Below the pieces are notes generated by a model, which was not told where the DNA came from, did no database searches, and worked only from the letters and a program-made list of their open reading frames with translations. DNA of 64,000 nt, from positions 104,617,157 through 104,681,156 of the forward strand of contig NC_053497.1 in assembly GCF_905171775.1 (NCBI RefSeq). Reading direction: 5' to 3'. The translations under genes and the position numbers were made by a program. The stretch comes from Rana temporaria (lineage: Eukaryota > Chordata > Amphibia > Anura > Ranidae). Below, piece by piece: positions 1-11,370 of the stretch (the stretch's first letter is position 1; every line of letters starts with the position of its first letter).

Positions 1-1587
1 AAGAAGAAGAAGAAGAAGAAGAAGAAGAAGAAGAAGAAGAAGAAAGAAGGAGAAGAAGAAGAAGAAGAAGAAGAAAGAAGGAGAAGAAGAAGAAGAAGAA
101 GAAGAAAGAAGGAGAAGAAGAAGAAGAAGAAGAAGAAAGAAGGAGAAGAAGAAGAAGAAGAAGAAGAAAGAAGAAGAAGAAGAAGAAGAAGAAGAAGAGA
201 AGAAGAAGAAGAAGAAAGAAGAAGAAGGAGAAAGAAGAAGAAGAAGGAGAAGGAGAAAGAAGAAGAAGAAGAAGAAGAAGAAGAAGAAGAAGAAGAAGAA
301 GAAGAAGAAGAAGAAGAAGAAGAAGAAGAAGAAGAAGAAGAAGAAGAAGAAGAGAAGAAGAAGAAGAAGAAGAAGAAGAAGAAGAAGAAGAAGAAGAAGA
401 AGAAGAAGAAGAAGAAGAAGAAGAAGAAGAAGAAGAAGAAGAAGAAGAAGAAGAAGAAGAAGAAGAAGAAGAAGAAGAAGAAGAAGAAGAAGAAGAAGAA
501 GAAGAAGAAGAAGAAGAAGAAGAAGAAGAAGAAGAAGAAGAAGAAGAAGAAGAAGAAGAAGAAGAAGAAGAAGAAGAAGAAGAAGAAGAAGAAGAAGAAG
601 AAGAAGAAGAAGAAGAAGAAGAAGAAGAAGAAGAAGAAGAAGAAGAAGAAGAAGAAGAAGAAGAAGAAGAAGAAGAAGAAGAAGAAGAAGAAGAAGAAGA
701 AGAAGAAGAAGAAGAAGAAGAAGAAGAAGAAGAAGAAAGAAGAAGAAGAAGAAGAAGAAGAAGAAGAAGAAGAAGAAGAAGAAGAAGAAGAAGAAGAAGA
801 AGAAGAAGAAGAAGAAGAAGAAGAAGAAGAAGAAGAAGAAGAAGAAGAAGAAGAAAGAAGAAGAAGAAGAAGAAGAAGAAGAAGAAGAAGAAGAAGAAGA
901 AGAAGAAGAAGAAGAAGAAGAAGAAGAAGAAGAAGAAGAAGAAGAAGAAGAAAAGAAGAAGAAGAAGAAGAAGAAGAAGAAGAAGAAGAAGAAGAAGAAG
1001 AAGAAGAAGAAGAAGAAGAAGAAGAAGAAGAAGAAGAAGAAGAAGAAGAAGAAGAAGAAGAAGAAGAAGAAGAAGAAGAAGAAGAAGAAGAAGAAGAAGA
1101 AGAAGAAGAAGAAGAAGAAGAAGAAGAAGAAGAAGAAGAAGAAGAAGAAGAAGAAGAAGAAGAAGAAGAAGAAGAAGAAGAAGAAGAAGAAGAAGAAGAA
1201 GAAGAAGAAGAAGAAGAAGAAGAAGAAGAAGAAGAAGAAGAAGAAGAAGAAGAAGAAGAAGAAGAAGAAGAAGAAGAAGAAGAAGAAGAAGAAGAAGAAG
1301 AAGAAGAAGAAGAAGAAGAAGAAGAAGAAGAAGAAGAAGAAGAAGAAGAAGAAGAAGAAGAAGAAGAAGAAGAAGAAGAAGAAGAAGAAGAAGAAGAAGA
1401 GAAGAAGAAGAAGAAGAAGAAGAAGAAGAAGAAGAAGAAGAAGAAGAAGAAGAAGAAGAAGAAGAAGAAGAAGAAGAAGAAGAAGAAGAAGAAGAAGAAG
1501 AAGAAGAAGAAGAAGAAGAAGAAGAAGAAGAAGAAGAAGAAGAAGAAGAAGAAGAAGAAGAAGAAGAAGAAGAAGAAGAAGAAGAAG

Positions 1588-1619
<32 letters not shown>

Positions 1620-1924
1620 GAAGAAGAAGAAGAAGAAGAAGAAGAAGAAGAAGAAGAAGAAGAAGAAGAAGAAGAAGAAGAAGAAGAAGAAGAAGAAGAA
1701 GAAGAAGAAGAAGAAGAAGAAGAAGAAGAAGAAGAAGAAGAAGAAGAAGAAGAAGAAGAAGAAGAAGAAGAAGAAGAAGAAGAAGAAGAAGAAGAAGAAG
1801 AAGAAGAAGAAGAAGAAGAAGAAGAAGAAGAAGAAGAAGAAGAAGAAGAAGAAGAAGAAGAAGAAGAAGAAGAAGAAGAAGAAGAAGAAGAAGAAGAAGA
1901 AGAAGAAGAAGAAGAAGAAGAAGA
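1..1924. repeat. (GAA/AAG)n microsatellite, about 1.9 kb, cut by window edge
   Basis: Essentially pure AAG triplets over about 640 units, so one strand is all purine. The first 300 bases are imperfect, with a recurring aaagaaggag variant every 30-50 bp. Inside there are scattered single-base slips and one transversion (tag near 1618). The array enters from outside the window, so its true length is unknown. No ORF is meaningful here. Confidence 0.98.
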
Positions 1925-3713
1925 CCCCAGGTCTTTTATTATCCGATTGTGTATACTACGAAAAAAAACGTGCCCTGTGCCGCTAAAGTGTTCGGGTTTG
2001 GCTTGAAGAAAAGGTGGCAACCCTAGTTGGAGTGGGTAAACTGCCCCCGGACAGACCCCCTCTCACAAGCCTGGCAGGCGAAGTGTCACTTAGGATTTGC
2101 TGGGAGGAACAGATCTCTCTCACAGACCTGGCTCTAGGGCCTCTGCCACAGGCCAATTACTTTTAGGTGAGCTAGATGGATAGATTGAGCGAATCCTCCC
2201 AGTAGGTTTTTAGCATAGGTCACCGGATGACAACAGCACGTACCTGTCACCATTCCGGTCACCAGATCCCCGATTGGCTTGCTCAAGCCCTGTTGGACAA
2301 CCTGCCTCCGGGTTCCCCTCAAGCCGACTCCCCAATCCAACGGCACCCAGCCTGGGATCCTTTCAATAGAACCGGGGACCCAGTAAGCCACTGGAGTCCC
2401 TTTTTACCTCAGGATGAGGGTTTATGTATTCTGGCCTGGTGGGCCTTGCTGGCGGGGGCCTAGGATGCGCACACCCTGAAGGTGGATGCCGCACCTGGAA
2501 CCAGGACCCCGCGAAACTTGGTTAGCACATGACACCTGTCACAGATATCCCCTTCCCCAGCATGCCTTGCGAGGGAGAAACTTCTCTGATTGGCTGCTGG
2601 GGAAAGTTGCTCTGCCAGAACCGCTCTGGTGCCAACTGCTGGCCAGGGATGGTATTACATCCCTGGAGCACAGACCGACCCAGTGGACGTTTCTGGAGTG
2701 ACAGAAGTGCCAATTTTAACAAATTCAAAATGGGAGCAAAGTAACTCTCCCATTCCCCACTAACTTTAGCGTAGTGCCCATACTGAAAGTAAGGGGGCGC
2801 TACATAAAGACGAAAACGTGCTTACAGCAAGTAGCGTGATTAAAAAAAATGTTTTAATCACTTGGTTGTGGTAAGCGGCTTTCCATTAGGTGGTGGTCTC
2901 TTCACAAGAAGTCAATCTCACGGTGGTGTTTGTTTATCCTGCTTGTGGGGTCCGCCTGATCCCTTAATCATCATTTGGGACTACATTATTATTATTATTA
3001 TTATTTCTATTTACCCCCATTTAAGTTTTTATTTTGGGGTTCAGAGATTATTGAGTACTGGCATTTTGTTGCTGGTCCATTCCATTGGCGCAGTTTATCT
3101 TTTGTATTATGTTATTTATGTTTGTCACATTTTATTGCTGCCTTTGATTTTTATTGATGCTATTTTTTATTTGGTTAGCGCAGTCTTTTTTCCTATAATG
3201 TTTACATTTCAGTTTATTTCCACAGAAAAATAAAATCTGTAAACACTTGCATCCGATTCCATTTTTGTGGACATCACCGGATGTCATCTGTTCCGCTTTT
3301 GCAATTTTTAGGCAAGGAACATCTTTTTTTTATACGTTTTTTATCTATAAGGCCCCTCTGTGAAGTGGGATTGACTTGCTCAGCTGGGGATCTCTCCACC
3401 GATCCCTGCTGAGCGGGTGGATGACAGTCCCCTTCTCTTCTATGCAGAGCGGACACAGCCCACTCTCGTCTATGGGACAATTGGATGGAAACGAACCGCC
3501 TGTCCATTTCCATCTAAAGCGATCCTCCAGGTGGATAGGGAATAGGACCACCATCTGTCTGTTATTAGCGGACAGGATTGGATGGCAGCGGGTATCAATG
3601 GACATATGTCCGCTGACATCCACCGCTCCATAGAAGAGACTGGAGGGTCTGATCTGGTCCCCCCCGAAAAACTGGCAAACGAACCTGATTGGATCGCCGG
3701 TGTGAAAGAAGCC
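1925..3713. other. unassigned intergenic sequence
   Basis: No gene recognised. It contains a short (ATT)n at 2985-3005, a T-rich tract from 2990 to 3230 that looks like interspersed-repeat tail sequence, and a GC-balanced block at 3400-3640 with no family I can name. Short open frames here lack any recognisable domain. Confidence 0.5.
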
Positions 3714-4010
3714 GTTAGGCCCCTTTTAACACTGGGGCGGTGGGGGCGTCGGCGGTAAAACGCTGCTATTTTAGCGGCGCTTTACCGTAATTTTTGCAGC
3801 GCTATTCGGCCGCTAGCGAACACTTTTAACCCCCGCTAGCGGCCGATAAAGAGTTAAAACCGCCCACAAAGTGCCGCTGCAGCGGCGCTGCCCATTGATT
3901 TCAATGGGCAGGGGTGCTTTAGGAGCAGTGTATTCACCGCTCCTACAATACCTCCAAGATGCTGCTAGCAGGACTTTTTTTACCACCCTGCTCGAGCTTT
4001 CACACTAGGG
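3714..4010. mobile_element. Harbinger-like MITE fragment (GGCCCCTTTTAACACTGG family)
   Basis: Begins TTA|GGCCCCTTTTAACACTGG and contains the shared core with gctagcgg and cccattgatttcaatgggca, followed by a ctttcacact end. Related copies lie at 13330-13650, 26590-26830 and 28048-28457. Only the last shows both ends and its target duplication, so boundaries here are approximate. Confidence 0.55.
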
Positions 4011-4049
4011 TGCCCAGGTGTCCCGGATTGCCCGGGACTATCCCTTAAT

Positions 4050-4170
4050 TGACATCTGATCCCTCCTGTATTGATTTGTATTGTGACTGTACTGTCTTCC
4101 CTGATGTAAATCGATGCGCAAACTGTTGGCGCTATATAAATCCTGTATAATAATATAATAATAATAATCT
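4050..4170 (+). mobile_element. LINE 3' tail fragment
   Basis: Sequence ending tggcgctatataaatcctg followed by ataataataataat. The combination of a gcgctatataaat end and an ATA-rich simple tail is typical of CR1/L2-like non-LTR elements that lack poly-A. Short and non-coding. Confidence 0.4.
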
Positions 4171-4506
4171 CTGTCCCCGGTCTAGGGCACCTTCATTCCG
4201 GGACAATACAGTGTCCCGGAATGAAACTGACACTGGGAACATTCAGCAATTCAGGGGAAAGGGGCGGACCAAGCCGCCCTAGATCTGGCTCTGCCTCCAC
4301 ATCCACCTGACTATACTCGTGTTGACTGGTTGCTATAGCTGCCTGGCGTCTAACAACCAGTGACGTTACACGTCTGCAACCCCTACAACCCTCACCAACC
4401 TCCTCTCTCCTCCCACCCCCACCACTGCCACTGACCTCATCCTCCTAATGAAGGACTACAGGTCCCAGCATGAGCCCCTCAGAGCTGAGGATGTGACAAG
4501 CCCCCC

Positions 4507-5258
4507 CTGGGTGGGTCAATGTAGTGGACAGGTAGGTCAGTGTAGGGATCAGGTAGGTCAGTGTAGTGGACAGGTAGGTCAGTGTAGGGATTAGGTGGGT
4601 CAGTGTAGTGGACAGGTAGGTCAGTGTAGGGATCAGGTAGGTCAGTGTAGGGATCAGGTAGGTCAGTGTAGTGGACAGGTAGGTCAGTGTAGGGATCAGG
4701 TAGGTTAGTGTAGGGATCAGGTAGGTCAGTGTAGTGGACAGGTAGGTCAGTGTAGGGATCAGGTAGGTCAGTGTAGGGATCAGGCAGGTCAGTGTAGGGA
4801 TTAGGTGGGTCAGTGTAGTGGACAGGTAGGTCAGTGTAGGGATTAGGTAGGTCAGTGTAGTGGACAGGTAGGTCAGTGTAGTGGACAGGTAGGTCAGTGT
4901 AGGGATCAGGTAGGTCAGTGTAGTGGACAGGTAGGTCAGTGTAGGGATCAGGTAGGTCAGTGTAGGGATCAGGTAGGTCAGTGTAGGGATCAGGTAGGTC
5001 AGTGTAGTGGACAGGTAGGTCAGTGTAGGGATCAGGTAGGTCAGTGTAGGGATTAGGTAGGTCAGTGTAGGGATCAGGTAGGTCAGTGTAGTGGACAGGT
5101 AGGTCAGTGTAGGGATTAAGTAGGTCAGTGTAGGGATTAGGTAGGTCAGTGTAGTGGACAGGTACGTCAGTGTAGGGATCAGGTAGGTCAGTGTAGGGAT
5201 CAGGTAGGTCAGTGTAGGGATCAGGTAGGTCAGTGTAGGGATCAGGTAGGTCAGTGTA
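4507..5258. repeat. 21-bp minisatellite, about 35 copies
   Basis: Tandem 21-bp units of the form aggtaggtcagtgtagggatc, with three main variants at one site: ggatc, ggatta and gtggac. Because 21 is a multiple of three and the unit has no stop on the - strand, it forms a 284-codon open frame (5333-4479) of YTDLPDP, YTDLPNP and YTDLPVH heptads. Most likely a noncoding minisatellite, since the frame is a consequence of unit length. Confidence 0.95.
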
Positions 5259-5359
5259 TGTCCAGTTTTTCTCCAGATCCCTCAGGTTATTTGTATTCCC
5301 TTTGTAGTATAAAGTGTGGGGTTTTATATACAACTATAGTGCCTTGGCTATAAAAAGCA

Positions 5360-5460
5360 TTTGATTCATGTATGTTAGCCCAACATTATAAGAACAATTA
5401 CACTCTGTGACCCTAAGTGGTCACTTGTAATGTTGGGCTAACATACGTGAAACAAATGTT
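5360..5460. repeat. short foldback element
   Basis: Arms tgtatgttagcccaacatta (from 5369) and taatgttgggctaacatacg (to about 5449) are inverted complements around a 40-bp loop that itself contains agtggtcact. Probably a small MITE remnant. 5466-6060, to its right, shows no gene. Confidence 0.65.
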
Positions 5461-6060
5461 AAAATAGGTAAGGGGCGGGGCCACCCAGCCATGTCACATG
5501 GTGGCACTGCCCCCTTGTGATGTCACCGACCGATGCATGCTGAGGGGTGTCCCTGAATGTCAGTTTGAAAATGTGGTCACCCTATTTCATACTGGAGTGA
5601 ATGGAGCCGCCCTTTCAGGGCGCTATTTTTAGCGTTATATTGCCTGCAAAGCGCCTCAGTATGAAAGGGATCTAATAGTTTCTTCAATAACTGCAGAAAA
5701 TAAAACACCAATAAAAGGAAGATGTAAAAACGTCCCAGAAGACGGATGTGCGGACCATTGAATGGACCTGAAGCAGCATTCATCCGTTGTTTTTCTGAGC
5801 ACAAAACGTGACTGAACTGACAATGTGTGGAAGGAGCTGCAGGTCACTGACAGAAGGATGAGGAAGGATACTCTCAGCACTGAGGGCTCCACCTTTACAG
5901 GACAGCTGTTCTGTCAAAACAGCCAACCTGTCCTCCAGGAGAGTAGCACTTCCTGTCCTCACCTCTCCCGAGTCCCCGCCCACCCTGTCATGTCATCCCC
6001 CCACAAACAGGAGTAGCTACACCATGACAGGAGGCGGTTCACCTACGGCAACACAACTCC

Positions 6061-6311
6061 TAACAACCAATCAGCTAACTGTTCGTGCTTTAGCCACGCC
6101 CCGGTGAAAGGAGAGGCGGGGCGGATTGGTTGCCGAGGAAATGCGCACAGCCAAGGTTCCGCTCTTTCTTTTCTCCTGCTCACGTGACTTTGTGCCCGCG
6201 CCCCAGGTCCCTCCCGTTGCGGTTAGCGCTCGTCTCCGTCGGCTCCGCCCGCACCTCTGAGTCGCTGGGAGCGCGCAGGGAAACCCCGTGCAAGCGCCGC
6301 CGCCATCTTGG
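6061..6311 (+). promoter_or_regulatory. RAB14 CpG-rich, TATA-less promoter
   Basis: A cluster of housekeeping promoter motifs precedes and overlaps exon 1: CCAAT at 6067-6071, a GC box (ggcggggcgg, 6115-6124), an inverted CCAAT (ATTGG, 6125-6129), an E-box/USF-type CACGTGAC (6181-6188) and a YY1 GCCATCTTG (6302-6310). CpG density from about 6095 to 6480 is far above the flanks. No TATA box is visible at a suitable distance. Motif identity is seen in the sequence; promoter function is inferred. Confidence 0.7.
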
Positions 6312-6393
6312 AGAGAGAGAGAGAGCGGAACCCCCGACACCCGCCGCACACACCCGGCCAGAGGAGGAAGAGAAGGGGGCATCTCTCCGACAG
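6240..6393 (+). other. rab14: RAB14 noncoding exon 1 (5' UTR)
   Basis: GC-rich first exon inferred from a CpG-dense block ending in a good splice donor, CGACAG|GTGAGG, with GT at 6394-6395. A GCCGCCATCTTGG element at 6298-6311 is the YY1 motif typical of sequence just downstream of housekeeping start sites, so transcription probably starts about 6240-6300; the left edge is an estimate. No coding potential is assigned, since the RAB14 start codon lies in the exon at 37869. Intron 1 is then about 31 kb. Confidence 0.7.
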
Positions 6394-6600
6394 GTGAGGC
6401 ACGCCCGGTACACCCGAATCTCAACTGGTTTACTCCGTATACGCTCGGGCCCGGGTCACTGTGTACAGCCAGCAGCATCCGGGTCGTTGCAGTCACAATT
6501 GAGCCCTGACACCCGCCTATGCCCCCTCCCCCGGCCCATGTCATTCGCCTCATATCTGCCTCATATCTGCCCCCCGTATTGTCGGTGTCATCCCTCCCTA

Positions 6601-7345
6601 GTGGGCCCTGTCACTTCCAACTTCCTCCCCCCCCCCCCTCCCCGTGGGCCCTGTCACTCCCAATGGTAAACCCCGGGTTAGTATAGCCCTGTCACCTCGC
6701 CTCCCAGGGTACATCCCGGGTTGGTACAGCCCTGCCCCCCCCCGGGTCCTTTCCGGATTGGTACAGCCCTGTCACCCCCTCCCCGGGTACATCCTGGATT
6801 GGTACAGCCCTGTCACCCCCCCCCCCCCGGGTACATCCCGGATTGGTACAGCCCTGTCACCCCCCCCCCCCCCCCCCCGGGTACATCCCGGATTGGTACA
6901 GCCCTGTCACCCCCCCCCCTGGGTACATCCCGGATTGGTACAGCCCTGTCACCCCCCCCCTGGGTACATCCCGGATTGGTACAGCCCTGTCACCCCCCCC
7001 CCTGGGTACATCCCGGATTGGTACAGCCCTGTCACCCCCCCCCCCCCCCCCCTGGGTACATCCCGGATTGGTACAGCCCTGTCACCCCCCTGGGTACATC
7101 CGGGATTGGTACAGCCCTGTCACCCCCCCCCCGATACATCCGGGATTGGTACAGCCCTGTCACCCCCCCCCCCCCTTCCAGGTACTTCCCGGATTGGTAC
7201 AGCCCTGTCACCCCTCTGGGTACATCCCGGATTGGTACAGCCCTGTCACCCCCCCCCCCCCCCAGGTACTTCCCGGATCGGTACAGCCCTGCCACCCCCC
7301 CCCCCCTGCGTACAACCCGGACTGGTACAGCCCTGTTGCCTCCAG
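6601..7345. repeat. C-rich minisatellite in intron 1, beside exon 1
   Basis: About 15-16 units of 36-52 bp: a constant part gggtacatcccggattggta, then cagccctgtcac, then a poly-C tract of 6 to 18 bases that accounts for the length variation. Units at both ends are diverged. It lies 0.2-0.95 kb downstream of the exon 1 donor. The - strand carries regularly spaced G-runs able in principle to form G-quadruplexes. Long open frames through it are artefacts of the repeat. Confidence 0.95.
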
Positions 7346-7624
7346 CACTCGGTGTAGTCCCTGTTTTTTACCCTCCTCCATATTACGAGGGGGAGGGTTA
7401 CACCAAATTGTTACCCAACCTCCTGTCCAGGACCCCCAATCTACCCCAGAATGCCTATTCTGTGTCACTACAGACCTGCCCCCTGTGTCTGGAGGCTTCT
7501 GCTAGACCTGGACCCCAAATACGCCCCCCTTTCCATCCTGTCCCTCTTGTGTGGCCTGACACACCTATTGTAGGTGAAATACTCCTCCTGTGTGCTATGA
7601 CCCCCAGGGACACATACACCCCTC

Positions 7625-8466
7625 ATATGTGACACTGACCCACAGGACCACCTACCATAACTTGTCCAGGCATGGACTCCACTAGACCTATGAAGGCATG
7701 CTGTGGTATTTGGCACCAAGCTGTCACTAGCAGATGCTCCAAGTCTTGTAAATTGTGAGGTGGGTCCTCCATGGATTGGACTTGTTCTTTCAACACATTC
7801 CACAGATACTTGATTGTATTGAGGTCTGGAAAATTTGGAGGCCAAGCCAACACCTCAAACCATTCTTGCACTCCTCTTCCTATGGCTTTGTGGTCCAAAG
7901 GTGATGCTCACAAGCCTGTTGTAGGTGCTTTTGGCTGTGGACACGGGTCAGCATGGGCACCCTGACTGGTCTTTGGCTAGGCAGCCTCGTACACAAGAAA
8001 CTGTGATGCACTGTGTTCCGACACCTTCCTATCAGAACCAGCATACATTCTCTCACAAATTTGAGCTACATTAGCTCTTTTATTGGATTGCACTATGCTG
8101 GCCAGCCTTTGCCCCAACACCCCCCCTTTTGAGGCTCACCTGCCCCTTGTCCTGTCTCCAGTTTCCTTCCTTGGACCATTATTGGTAGGTCGTGACCACC
8201 GTAGACCAGGAACATCCAACAACAGCTGAATTGTTTGGTGTTGCTCTTACCCAGTCGTCTAGCCAATACAAACTGTCCCTTGTCAAAGTCCCTGAAATCC
8301 TTACACTTGCTCATTTTTTTTTCTGCTTTTCAACACCTAAACCTCAGGGACAACATGCTCACTTGCTGCCTAATATATGCCGCCCACTTTCAGGTGCCAA
8401 TGTACTGAGATAATCAATGTTTTTCACTTTATATGCCAGTGATAATGTTATGGATGATTGGGGTGT
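7625..8466 (-). pseudogene. decayed Tc1-like transposon with transposase fragments
   Basis: On the - strand from 8466 to 7625. The N-terminal helix-turn-helix part reads KDFRDFDKGQFVLARRLGKS, then after frameshifts QSNKRANVAQICERMYAGSD. The C-terminal catalytic end reads WPPNFPDLNTIKYLWNVLKE and then WCQIPQHAFIGLVESMPG. The fragments are in different frames and the DDE centre is deleted, so it cannot encode transposase. The end at 8440-8466 (gtgataatgttatggatgat) matches the end of the copy at 37315-37615. Confidence 0.8.
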
Positions 8467-10410
8467 GGTACTCCCCACATATGACCCCCCCCCCTCTCTT
8501 TTACTTCTAGGGCTGTGCTCGTGTACACCAATATACACACACTCTTCACATATTACACCCACCTAGGGTTCTATAAGGATAACCTAGGGTCACATATATA
8601 CCTGATATGTCAGAATGTACCGGCTCCAGAGGATGTTTATGGCTATTCTCAGGTCACATATCACAGTAAACTGCCCTGGCCTAGAGTCCTTTATGACTGT
8701 CCTAGTGTCACACACATAACTCACCCTACCTTGGTGTCACATGTACTACCCCTCACATAACACACTGATGCTTCCCCACAGGTCACACTGAGGGGGTTTC
8801 TGTATGGGGGACCCTATTATAAACCACCACTAATCGCATTGAACCTCATGTTTCCATATTCGTAACCCTGGTGTCACATATAAACCCCCTACATATCACG
8901 CTGTCCTCCTGGTGACACCCTAAAATCATTCCCTCTTATCACTCTGGCCTGGTCTTTTTTCCATTGTGTGTAGACCCAGGACGACACGTTGCATCACCCG
9001 ACAGCGGCAGGAGTCGCACCTTTCTGCCCTTCCTCTTTTGTTATTGCGTCTGCATCTGGCATCTGGCAGACAAGTAGTTAAAGCCTTCCATCATGTGATC
9101 CTTTGGTCCGAGGTTGTCTCTAGAACCCCCCCTCCCCCCAAGTTGTGTGTGCTGAGGCGGGGGGGGGGGGGGGGCTGTTCCCAGCAGGAGGATGCACATT
9201 CCGGAAGTGCGATCTTCTTGTTTATCCTCCAGTTTTACTAATGGAGCCGTCTCCACATTTATTTACCTCCAGGCCAGGAGTGTGTGAGATCGCCCTACGT
9301 CGGTGCGCTTGTTAACCCCTTTCTGGTTGACAGAAGGACAAAGCAAATGCAGTCTTTCCAGTGAGAAGTATGCAATTCTGACTGAGCCCTCTGGGCCAAA
9401 TGTGATTGTTCTTTTATCATGGCCTGGAGATTTCAGACTATGTGAAGCTGGGCATTGCAGCAAATGGAGGTTTTCTGTCAATCAGTGCCGGAGTCGGTTC
9501 AGTGTGTCTTCTCAATCGGGGGATTTAACTTATTGATTTTTCACCGTGCATGGCTGTAGTTTTAAGGGTTAGATGATGTGCTCATTGTGTGATTGTTCAT
9601 TGAAATTGCTTGGTTTACACAAATGTCCCTTTCTGGCATTGTCTGCAGTTTGTTGGGTATGATGAGGCTGATGTGGCACACGTGTGACAAAACCCATAAT
9701 GGGTTAGCTTACCACTTATGTACATAGTCATACACTGTATAGGGTGAATGCTTGTGCCAAGTATGTGCAGTGTAGGTAGCCATGTTATGTGCTTACATTG
9801 GTAGTATTTATTTCTCGGGGTACCTGATGCCCTTATCTTGGACACTGTCATGTACCCATATACCACATTTTTTTTCCCCTCACAAGAAACCATATACCAC
9901 ATTTTTATACAGTGCTTGCACATTACCATATCCTAGTGTAGGCATACAATGATCTCTGCTGAGGTGTGTATGGCCTATGGGAAGGGCAGGTGATCCTTCA
10001 CTGCCTAAAATAACCGGTCATGTTTATTGCATTTTGGTTGATTACTCAGTGCACTCATCACTCTCCTCCATTGTTTACCCAACATACAGTGGGTGTGATT
10101 TAAGGGAATCCGGTACTAAGAGGATATGGAGGCTGACCAGGTGCCTGGCTGTCATGGTACTTAAGGCCTCATTCACACTGAAGGTGGGTTTGAAATTACG
10201 CAAATTCAGCTGAATTTGACATGTCAAATCGCACAAATGTGATAGGGGGCTAAAGGCTTTACTGCTTCTGAGTTGGACACAAAGTAAACATGCAATTCAT
10301 ACTTCACTTGATGCATGCTTGTTCCTGGTCAGTAAAGTGATTAGGATGGTAAGCACTAAACCGTGCCAGGCCCTTCATTCTTCTGAAGTAACTTCCCTTA
10401 TACACCTGTG
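8467..10410. other. intron 1 sequence without recognised gene
   Basis: 8467-8960 has loosely recurring gtcacatat words, possibly a decayed tandem array. A poly-G run lies at 9158-9173. Nothing coding is recognised; 9300-10410 appears unique. Confidence 0.45.
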
Positions 10411-10418
10411 CTCTACAC

Positions 10419-11370
10419 CAGGGGTGCCCAACCTGCAACCCAACACAACATCGTAAACTTACTTTTTTTTTTTTTTTTATATCTTTTGTAAAAATGTTTT
10501 TATACTTGGTGACTGAAGAAAAATTTGTCGGTGCCTCTTTACTTGCCATTCATAAGTTCTATCTTCCCACTCTTCACAATTATGCCTCATCAGTTTCCAG
10601 CAGCACCTATATTTGTGAGCAACTATTTTTCTAGGATGAAGCACACAGAGGGCAAAATTAAGCAACTTAGTAATTCATTGAGAATTACTACTACATCCAA
10701 CCAGATATTAAAGTAGCTGTAAACGTAGTTGCACTACTTTTGCCTACAATAAGGCTTACCTGTAGGTACTTGTAAATATCTCCCAAGCCTGCATGGTTTG
10801 GGAGATATTTACCACATACGCTTGCGCCGACATCGACGCATGTGCACAGAAGAAACGGCCTATTTGTGCCATTTCTTCAGGGCCGTTGCCGTGATACGCG
10901 GCGCATGCACGAGAGTGACATCATTGCGGCTCTGGCCATTCACAGTGCTGGAGTCAGCGAACCCAGAAAAAACTGTGTGAGACATGTCGCCGGTCTCAGC
11001 GGTGTGCGGGGACAACTGCAACAGCTTGGATCTAAGGTAAGTATTTTGTAATGAGCTAGTATGCGATTTGTCTTGCAGATTTATTATTTTTTTCGGTTTA
11101 CAACCACTCTAATGCGTTTATCAAAAACAGTGGCAACTATCGCACTAGTTTTGTTTTCCTCTTTTATAATAAAACTTTTTTTGGAATATTTTTTTATTAC
11201 TCGGGTATGTTATTTATATCAGCGATTTAACTTGTGATCTCTCCGATTTTATAATTTTTTTTCTGCTCGTCGGCTATTCTTCTTCTTAGTGTATTTAATG
11301 TGTGGTCCAAGATGCTTCCTCTTCTTTCAATGTGGCCCAGGAAGGACACATTGAAGGTTGGACACCCCTG
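10419..11370 (+). mobile_element. decayed hAT element with transposase C-terminal remnant
   Basis: Terminal inverted repeats CAGGGGTGCCCAACCTGCA and its diverged complement at 11350-11370 (aggttggacacccctg). Flanking 8-bp duplications ctctacac (10411) and ctcaacac (11371) match at 7 of 8. A + strand segment at 10580-10700 encodes APIFVSNYFSRMKHTEGKIK and SLRITTTSNQ, like the dimerisation end of hAT transposases. A second MITE at about 10709-11112 interrupts it. Confidence 0.75.
10709..11112. mobile_element. MITE inserted in the hAT element
   Basis: From tagctgtaaacgtagttgc to tcggtttacaaccactct, carrying ggcttacctgtagg, gggagatattt and ctggccattcacagtgctgg blocks. An inverted copy sits at 21224-21603. 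Short flanking similarity suggests a TA-rich target, but the exact duplication is unclear. Confidence 0.6.

Noticed and set aside
1..1924. Poly-Lys/Glu/Arg frames in the GAA tract
   Set aside because: Triplet repeat artefact with no start or flanking gene structure.
2862..3233. 123-codon hydrophobic frame resembling a membrane protein
   Set aside because: T-rich repeat-like DNA gives Phe/Leu/Ile codons by composition; no homologous domain.
4479..5333. 284-codon - strand frame of YTDLPDP repeats as a protein gene
   Set aside because: It is the direct result of a 21-bp unit lacking stops; no promoter, splice or domain evidence.
6130..6669. 179-codon frame across the promoter and exon 1
   Set aside because: Arg/Pro-rich reading of a CpG island crossing a good splice donor; not a credible protein.
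6644..7632. Proline-rich frames of 220-303 codons in three overlapping phases
   Set aside because: All three phases are open because of the C-rich minisatellite; they lie in intron 1 of RAB14.
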